10,152 nucleotides of DNA from positions 1-10,152 of the forward strand of contig CAKTZN010000063.1 of NCBI GenBank assembly GCA_934635545.1, given 5' to 3'. Shown piece after piece: positions 5,598-10,152 of this stretch. Position numbers and translations under genes: made by a program. Source of the stretch: an uncultured Oscillospiraceae bacterium. GTDB taxonomy: Bacteria > Bacillota > Clostridia > Oscillospirales > Oscillospiraceae. Numbering within the stretch: position 1 is the first letter of the stretch; every line of letters starts with the position of its first letter. A model generated the notes under the pieces. It saw only the letters and a list, made by a program, of their open reading frames with translations. It did not search any database and was not told the DNA's origin.

Positions 5598-5610
5598 GTT
5601 CTCACTCCTT

Positions 5611-6483
5611 TCAACCTGTAAAATCTTCAAAGCTACATGACGCAAACGCCGCCCGCATATTCACCCAGCGGGCAAGGCGTTTCTGTTCGTCCGTCGGTTC
5701 CCCGCCGTCATAGTCCCGATAGGGCTGGGCAAACGGCTCCACACCCAGCTTTTTCAGCGCCAGCACCCGCCGGTGGGATTCTTCCACGTCCTGCACCAGC
5801 ACATAGCACCAGAACCGCCACGAAGGGATACCGGCTTCTCGCAGATACGCCGCGGCCTGCTCGATCACCGGCAGCATAGCGGACGTGTCGCAGCTCATTC
5901 GCACGAACCTGACCCATTTCAGCCCCGCCAGCAGCTTTGCGGTCTGCGGCGTAATGAGCCGTGCGTCCAAGCCCTGATTAAAGTCCACCCGCACATTCTC
6001 GCGCCCCATGCGCTCGATCTGCTCTAAGCCGTGGTCGTGCGCCAACACATTGTTGTCCATGAAAACGATGTCCCTGCTGTCCGGGCGCTTGATCTCCTCC
6101 CATGTGGCCGCCGGTCGAATAAGCCCTTCTTTCTTCGGCACGATGCACCAAGGGCAGTTGCGGATACAGCCGCGTGTCAGAAATCCAATGGCCGTTTTCC
6201 ACGACGGATACAGCGAGTAGTCTGGCCGCATTCGCTCCACTTCGTCCGGTAGAGCGCCGTAATCCTTGTAGCCTGTGCCGCCTGTAATAATCTCATCGGC
6301 ATTGATGCAGGTATCCATATCAGGGGAAAACGTAAAAACCTTACTCATGTACACCCGGTCATAGTGCTTAAAGCCGTCCCACATTTCCACGCTATCACCG
6401 TTGGCTTTGTGGTAGGCAGACAACCGCATCAGCGCCAGATTGGGAAAATTATGACCGTCTACGTCGATCAATCCAATGTTCAT
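5611..6483 (-). CDS. Radical SAM protein with B12-binding-like N-terminal domain
   Basis: 290 residues. The iron-sulfur motif C106-x3-C110-x2-C113 (RGCIRNCPWC) defines a radical SAM enzyme: a [4Fe-4S] cluster cleaves S-adenosylmethionine to a radical. Residues 1-80 (MNIGLIDVDGHNFPNLALMR...) look like the Rossmann-type domain that precedes many such cores, with the NFPNLALM signature seen in related phage proteins, but no DxHxxG cobalamin-binding motif is visible. FMDNNVLA (about 141) and RVDFNQGLDARL (about 165) fit the TIM-barrel core. Substrate unknown; tRNA or nucleotide modification is possible but unproven. Start chosen at 6483 because GGGGAGG lies 6-7 bases upstream; it begins one base after the cytosine methyltransferase stop. 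Confidence 0.85.
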   Translation of the reverse strand: MNIGLIDVDGHNFPNLALMRLSAYHKANGDSVEMWDGFKHYDRVYMSKVFTFSPDMDTCINADEIITGGTGYKDYGALPDEVERMRPDYSLYPSWKTAIGFLTRGCIRNCPWCIVPKKEGLIRPAATWEEIKRPDSRDIVFMDNNVLAHDHGLEQIERMGRENVRVDFNQGLDARLITPQTAKLLAGLKWVRFVRMSCDTSAMLPVIEQAAAYLREAGIPSWRFWCYVLVQDVEESHRRVLALKKLGVEPFAQPYRDYDGGEPTDEQKRLARWVNMRAAFASCSFEDFTG

Positions 6484-6484
6484 G

Positions 6485-7973
6485 TCATTCCTCCCCAAAC
6501 CATTTTTTCGTCACGGCGATGGGAAACGGCTCGATCTCGCTTGCCCACCGCGCCGTACCTTTACCGTGTATGCGCTCCCAGATCAGCGGGAAGCCCGCAA
6601 TGCCATCAAACAAGCTACCCAGCGTTGCACCCTCCGGCAGATACCGCGCCATGCGCCGCAGCATCCAGTCCCAGAAGGGCAGGGCGATGGAGTTACCCAG
6701 TGCCTTGTACCGTGGGCTGTCCGCGTCCTTGTGCTTCTTGCCCTTTTCGTCTATCCACTCGCCGATGTCGGTCCAGTGGTCAGGGAAACCCTGCAGCCGT
6801 TCGCACTCCATCGGCGTCAACCGGCGCACCACCATGTTCTGGCGTACTGTGTTCTGCATATTCAGGCTTTTCCCACCGTTAGATTTGGCTTGTAGCGTTC
6901 CGTTTATCTCGCCGCCTTCGGTAAAATTCCGGCAATCTACGGCGATACACATCACCGCCTGAGCATCGTGCATGGTGTTCAGCGTCTGGCTGACCTCCTT
7001 TGTCATGGCTGCGCCCTCGTTCACCTGTCCGTTGCCTATGCCGTATGTAAGCGGTATCTGATTGCCGCCCGTGCCCATCCGCGCCTGTAATGCCGGTGAC
7101 TGCTCCCCGCAGTCGCGTATCACATCGCAGGCGTGTGTCATGTCCAGTGCCACAGCCGGTGCAACAACAGCAATCCCGCCTTGATTTTTGCTGGGCGTTG
7201 GGTCTGTTGTGTCCAACGTTTTGGCCACATCCACCTCCCTGCATCCGCTGTGTGGGTTTTTGCTCTTCATACTGTTGCTTGACAAACTGTCAAAGCTGTA
7301 TGCCGTAGGTGTAAATATCGTCTGGTCGTTGCCGCATCCCAGCGTTCCGCCGTCACAGCCCCCCCCTGATGCGGACTGCATAAGAAGCACCTGCTTCAGC
7401 AGCTTCGGCAAGTCCTTCCCCCGCCGCTCCGCTCTCCGCAATATCCCCTGGCAGGCTTTCGCTGTCAAATTGTATTTCGGATGCGGTGTCTCCTCCAAAA
7501 TCTGCGACAACCGAGATACGACGGCGACGTTGGGGCACTCCCCAGTATTGCGCGTCGTGAGTTCGCCACACCACACTCCATCGTCCTCCCACTTCATCGT
7601 GGTACCCTCCCCAGGTAGGCCAGCCCTTTTCAGGCACTTCAATACCGGGGGCTTCCGGCTCGACGATTTTGATGATTTCTTCGAGCACGGCTGCGAAGTC
7701 TTTTCCTTTGTTGCTGCTAAAGGCGCCGACCACGTTTTCCCACACGAGATACCGAGGTCTGACCATGTTACCTGTCCGTCCATTCCTTTTGTCCGCCTCC
7801 CTCATTTCTTTTACAATGCGCACCTGCTCCATAAACAGGCCGCTTCGCGCTCCTGCCAAACCGGCGCGTTTTCCAGCGATGGATAAATCCTGGCACGGGC
7901 TGCCGCCGGTGATGCACCACACCGGCTCGATCTCCGCACCGTTTATTTTGCAGATGTCTCTCAAATGAACCAT
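6485..7973 (-). CDS. Circularly permuted cytosine-C5 DNA methyltransferase, frame interrupted at a G8 run
   Basis: Cytosine-C5 methyltransferases transfer a methyl group from SAM to C5 of cytosine in DNA. The reading frame from 7973 carries motif IV with catalytic Cys (GGSPCQ, C27), motif VI (ENV, 79-81) and motif VIII (QRRRR, 148-152), then stops at codon 207, right after eight G (7366-7359). Dropping one G restores a 495-residue protein: a long target-recognition region, motif IX (RRLTPMECERLQGFP, from 383), motif X (GNS, 426-428), and then, at the C-terminal end, motif I (FDGIAGF, 455-461) and motif II (SEIEPF, 478-483), normally found at the N-terminus. Motif order IV-VI-VIII-TRD-IX-X-I-II is a circular permutation. 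The permuted start is real: TGGAG lies 8 bases before the ATG. As written, the enzyme is split and probably off; slippage, phase variation or a base-calling error could explain this. Confidence 0.85.
7359..7366 (-). repeat. Homopolymer run G8 inside the cytosine methyltransferase gene
   Basis: Eight consecutive C on the plus strand (G8 in the mRNA sense), flanked by CGCATCA and CTGTGACGG on the coding strand. With eight G the frame ends at TGA four bases after the run; with seven G the frame continues for 290 more codons. This is the exact point where motif-bearing sequence switches frame. Confidence 0.9.
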
Positions 7974-7976
7974 GTC

Positions 7977-8252
7977 TCAATCTCCAAACACCACGCCGCA
8001 CTCGTCCTTCAGCACGTCCTTGATGTGCTTCCGCTTGATGCGGCCTTCGTTGATCTCCTGCGTGATCTTTTCCAGACACTCGTACAGGTACGCGATGCTC
8101 TGCGTGTCCCGGCTGTCCGCTGTCTCCTCTTGGACGTGCCAGCCGCATTTGTCCATCAGCACCATCGCCACCATGTCCATGTTCTCCCGTGTGCCTTGCA
8201 ACTTGCCCCGCATAAAGATGTGGTCGTCCCTGCTCAAATGCTGCTTGCCCAT
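7977..8252 (-). CDS. Small conserved phage protein upstream of the methyltransferase (91 aa)
   Basis: 91 residues: basic N-terminus (MGKQHLSRDDHIFMRGKLQG), a helical centre (TRENMDMVAMVLMDKCGWHV) and a charged helical C-terminus (YLYECLEKITQEINEGRIKR...). I recall similar small proteins beside DNA methyltransferases in Clostridia phages, but no function is known to me. It begins 3 bases after the adenine methyltransferase stop, with only a weak GGGGGAA ribosome site, and ends 3 bases before the cytosine methyltransferase ATG, to which it contributes the TGGAG site. Codons for residues 36-43 (part of KCGWHVQEE) are repeated exactly in the partial gene at the window end. Confidence 0.75.
   Translation of the reverse strand: MGKQHLSRDDHIFMRGKLQGTRENMDMVAMVLMDKCGWHVQEETADSRDTQSIAYLYECLEKITQEINEGRIKRKHIKDVLKDECGVVFGD
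8124..8145 (-). repeat. Direct repeat copy 1 (22 bp, in-frame GWHVQEE codons)
   Basis: Identical over 22 bases to 10131-10152, in the same strand and same reading frame, and possibly longer because the second copy reaches the window edge. It lies inside the 91-residue gene and suggests duplication of that gene, or part of it, around the adenine methyltransferase and PAPS-reductase-like genes. Confidence 0.85.
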
Positions 8253-8255
8253 GTG

Positions 8256-9047
8256 TCAATTCCCCCACAGTGATACTTGGTTTTCGTCCGGCAGTACAAG
8301 CATTTGCTCCTGCGCCTTCTGGCAGAAGTCCCGGCTAATCTCAAAGCCGTAGCCGCGCCGTCCTGTTTCCATACAAGCACGCAGCGTAGAACCACTTCCG
8401 GCGCATGGGTCAATGACCACATCACCGGGGTCTGTGAATATGCCAATTAACCGCTTCAGCAGCACAACAGGCTTTTGCGTGGGGTGAATCTTTGGAATGT
8501 CTTTCCCGTCGCGCCCCCACTCCTGCCAGTTGAAAACCATTCTTTTTTCTCCGTACATATCCGTGTTGCGGAACTTTGGCAGTTTGTTCCGGTACAGCAC
8601 CACGGCAAACTCTGTCGCGCCGACAATACGCATATTCGCCTTTAGAACCTGCGCGGAATAATTCTTGATGAAAAACAGGGGATAGGAATTCATAAACCCG
8701 TATCGCTGGCCATAGTCGATGACCGTCTGCATCTGTTCAAAGGCGCAAAAGACAATCATAGCTGGTGCCTCGCCTGTTGTTCTCGGTTCTTTTTTCAAAA
8801 GGCGGGAGCAAAAGTGCATATACTCCGCAATCTTGAAATTCCCGTCTGAATTAAAAAACGCTTTCTTGGCAAGTCTGCTTTCTCCGTTGGCGTTGTCCCC
8901 TCCCTTGTACCACATAGGGTTGCTGGCGTAAGCATTTGCCCCGATATTGTAAGGAATATCGGCAATCACCAGCTGTGCTTTCGGAATGTTGTACTTCTTG
9001 AAGTTTTGAAAATTGTCATTGAATAGCTGAACTTGCTTTTTGCCCAT
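8256..9047 (-). CDS. Beta-class DNA methyltransferase (N6-adenine or N4-cytosine)
   Basis: 263 residues. The catalytic motif IV appears near the N-terminus as DIPY (30-33; a variant of DPPY), and the SAM-binding motif I near the C-terminus as DPCAGSGST (213-221). This order (IV, target recognition, I) defines the beta class of amino-methyltransferases, which methylate the exocyclic amine of adenine or N4 of cytosine in DNA. HPTQKPVVLLKRLI just before motif I matches the conserved motif X of the class. No cognate nuclease is nearby, so it is probably a solitary phage methylase protecting DNA from host restriction. The ATG follows the preceding stop by one base, with GTGAGG upstream. Confidence 0.88.
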   Translation of the reverse strand: MGKKQVQLFNDNFQNFKKYNIPKAQLVIADIPYNIGANAYASNPMWYKGGDNANGESRLAKKAFFNSDGNFKIAEYMHFCSRLLKKEPRTTGEAPAMIVFCAFEQMQTVIDYGQRYGFMNSYPLFFIKNYSAQVLKANMRIVGATEFAVVLYRNKLPKFRNTDMYGEKRMVFNWQEWGRDGKDIPKIHPTQKPVVLLKRLIGIFTDPGDVVIDPCAGSGSTLRACMETGRRGYGFEISRDFCQKAQEQMLVLPDENQVSLWGN

Positions 9048-9048
9048 C

Positions 9049-10122
9049 TCAATACCTCACTCCGATGTAGTCCAGCACCCGCGCATAACCAAGGCCGTCT
9101 TTCGTGGGCTTCCACAGCCCATCCGTGTCGAACGCGCCGCCGCCGATGCAGAACTGGTAGTGCTTCGGGTGCGTCAGTTTCATGCGTTCAAAGCGGTTGA
9201 CGCCTTTTTCGAGATGCGCACCGAACGCGCAGAACATACAGCCCGTCCTCTGGCATCCCGTGCAGTGCAGATTGCAGTCGATCAGCGTCGCGCCGTAGTC
9301 GTTCTCGCCGTCGCTGGCTACGATGTCGCCGTACACGCTGGCGTAGGGGAGTTGGCGGCCTACGATGAAGCGAAGCACGTCCTGCTCCGTCCAGAAACTC
9401 ATAGGCTTGCCCATCGGTCGCTTTCCCTCAAAGGCGTTGCAGCCGGTTTCGCGCCATTTTTGCATCCGCAGAAGACTTTCCTCCGCCATTGTTGCCGTCG
9501 TTGGCTTGACATCCGCTCGGTGCTCATAGCTCTTTGATGGGGACTTTTTCATAATCCCGCAGCACCTGTCGGAGATGAGAAACGGCGCCGTAAGTAAATA
9601 CCCCCACTTTTCGCAGTTGTACATACTCTTGTCCCCATCAATGCGTAAGACTTCCCCACGCAATAGCTTCATACTGCGGCTCTCCGGTGATCGCCGCGCG
9701 GTTTCTATCCGGTGCGCCACATCTTTTCCTATGACGCTATACCCGTACTTCGTCACCACCTGCCGAATGTTCATTTTCGGACGTAGACGGTGGAGGTTGA
9801 CGGTCACGCGGGGAAACTCCCTCCGCAGCCAGTCGGCGTACTCGTTCACGAACTTCTGAATTTCAGGGTATTCCAGCCCTGTGTTCACAAATGCCAAGTT
9901 CAGCTCCCACGGCGGTGTTCTGAAACTCGACAGGTACCGCGCCGCCAAATACGCCAAAACCGTGCTGTCCTTGCCGCCGGAGAAGCTGACATAGCACTGC
10001 CCGCCCCATGCGGTGTACCACTCGTCCAGCTTTTCGTAGGTCAGTATCTCCTTGTCCTGCACGTCCAACGCCATCAGTTTCTTCGCCGTCTCATTCGTCA
10101 GCGGCTGATTTATCGGCATCAT
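9049..10122 (-). CDS. PAPS-reductase-family PP-loop protein
   Basis: 357 residues. SFSGGKDST with PP-loop SGGKDS at residues 48-53 marks an ATP-pyrophosphatase-type domain shared by PAPS reductases and sulfur-transfer enzymes such as DndC. NTGLEYPE (about 80) fits the family's second motif. The C-terminal part has clustered cysteines C283, C287, C290, C295 and C298 (CxxxCxxCx4CxxC, then FGAH), probably an iron-sulfur or zinc site, in a form I recall from phage members. The reaction is unknown: sulfur assimilation, tRNA thiolation or DNA modification are all possible. Start set at ATG 10122 because AGGAGG is 7 bases upstream; it overlaps the preceding stop by one base (TGATG). A GTG one codon earlier is less likely. 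Confidence 0.85.
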   Translation of the reverse strand: MMPINQPLTNETAKKLMALDVQDKEILTYEKLDEWYTAWGGQCYVSFSGGKDSTVLAYLAARYLSSFRTPPWELNLAFVNTGLEYPEIQKFVNEYADWLRREFPRVTVNLHRLRPKMNIRQVVTKYGYSVIGKDVAHRIETARRSPESRSMKLLRGEVLRIDGDKSMYNCEKWGYLLTAPFLISDRCCGIMKKSPSKSYEHRADVKPTTATMAEESLLRMQKWRETGCNAFEGKRPMGKPMSFWTEQDVLRFIVGRQLPYASVYGDIVASDGENDYGATLIDCNLHCTGCQRTGCMFCAFGAHLEKGVNRFERMKLTHPKHYQFCIGGGAFDTDGLWKPTKDGLGYARVLDYIGVRY

Positions 10123-10152
10123 CACTCGTCCTCCTCTTGGACGTGCCAGCCG
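10122..10152 (-). CDS. C-terminal tail of an upstream gene (partial), ending GWHVQEEDE
   Basis: The last nine codons and TGA of a gene that enters from the right edge. Its end reads GWHVQEEDE; the first seven residues are identical, and encoded identically, to residues 37-43 of the 91-residue protein at 7977-8252. The gene is either a short paralog of that protein or a remnant of it. The TGA overlaps the ATG of the PP-loop gene, so it belongs to the same operon. Confidence 0.6.
   Translation of the reverse strand, partial: GWHVQEEDE
10131..10152 (-). repeat. Direct repeat copy 2 (22 bp, continues past window edge)
   Basis: Exact match to 8124-8145 in the same orientation. Together the copies flank about 2 kb containing the adenine methyltransferase and the PP-loop gene. 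Confidence 0.85.

Noticed and set aside
7353..7783. Overlap of two long minus-strand frames as two independent methyltransferase genes
   Set aside because: The part of the second frame upstream of the G8 run has no methyltransferase character, while conserved sequence continues smoothly from the first frame into the second exactly at the run. One gene with a shift explains both.
1..10152. CRISPR array, insertion sequence, transposase or integrase attachment site
   Set aside because: I saw no regularly spaced repeats, no terminal inverted repeats with a transposase, and no recombinase gene. The tRNA-like gene could in principle be an attachment site remnant, but no duplicated 3' end is visible in the window.

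Overview
The window is a stretch of a tailed bacteriophage or prophage genome. Protein style, strong AGGAGG ribosome binding sites and moderately high GC point to a Firmicute host, most likely a gut Clostridia/Oscillospiraceae relative; this is inference from protein resemblance, not a search. Every gene I accept lies on the minus strand, so transcription runs from high to low coordinates. Genes are packed tightly, with TGATG or ATGA stop/start overlaps or gaps of a few bases, as in one long translationally coupled operon.

Reading in the direction of transcription, the first block (10152 to 6485) is a nucleic-acid modification block. It holds the tail of a small protein, a PAPS-reductase-like PP-loop enzyme, a beta-class adenine/N4-cytosine DNA methyltransferase, a 91-residue phage protein, and a circularly permuted cytosine-C5 DNA methyltransferase that is frame-disrupted at a run of eight G. 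No restriction endonuclease is visible, so these look like solitary protective or regulatory modification enzymes. The second block (6483 to 2374) is metabolic and accessory: a radical SAM protein, a MazG-like protein, an XF1762-like acetyltransferase-fold protein, several small phage proteins, an HNH nuclease, two tiny ORFs (49 and 40 codons), and a membrane-anchored SleB-type cell wall hydrolase.

The third block (about 2373 to 1482) carries no credible protein gene and is the most unusual part. It has a promoter region with an 8-bp dyad, a strong hairpin, a tRNA-like gene with perfect acceptor, D and T arms and an encoded CCA but too few bases for an anticodon arm, and then about 550 bases packed with perfect stems and at least three possible loop-to-strand pseudoknots. 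Size, phage setting and tRNA adjacency fit the giant ornate phage RNAs of the ROOL/GOLLD kind. The family assignment is inference.

The fourth block (1481 to 1) starts the packaging module: three small unknown proteins, the terminase small subunit, and the first 81 codons of the terminase large subunit, cut off by the window edge. The noncoding RNA locus therefore sits at the junction between the early/accessory operon and the packaging (late) genes.
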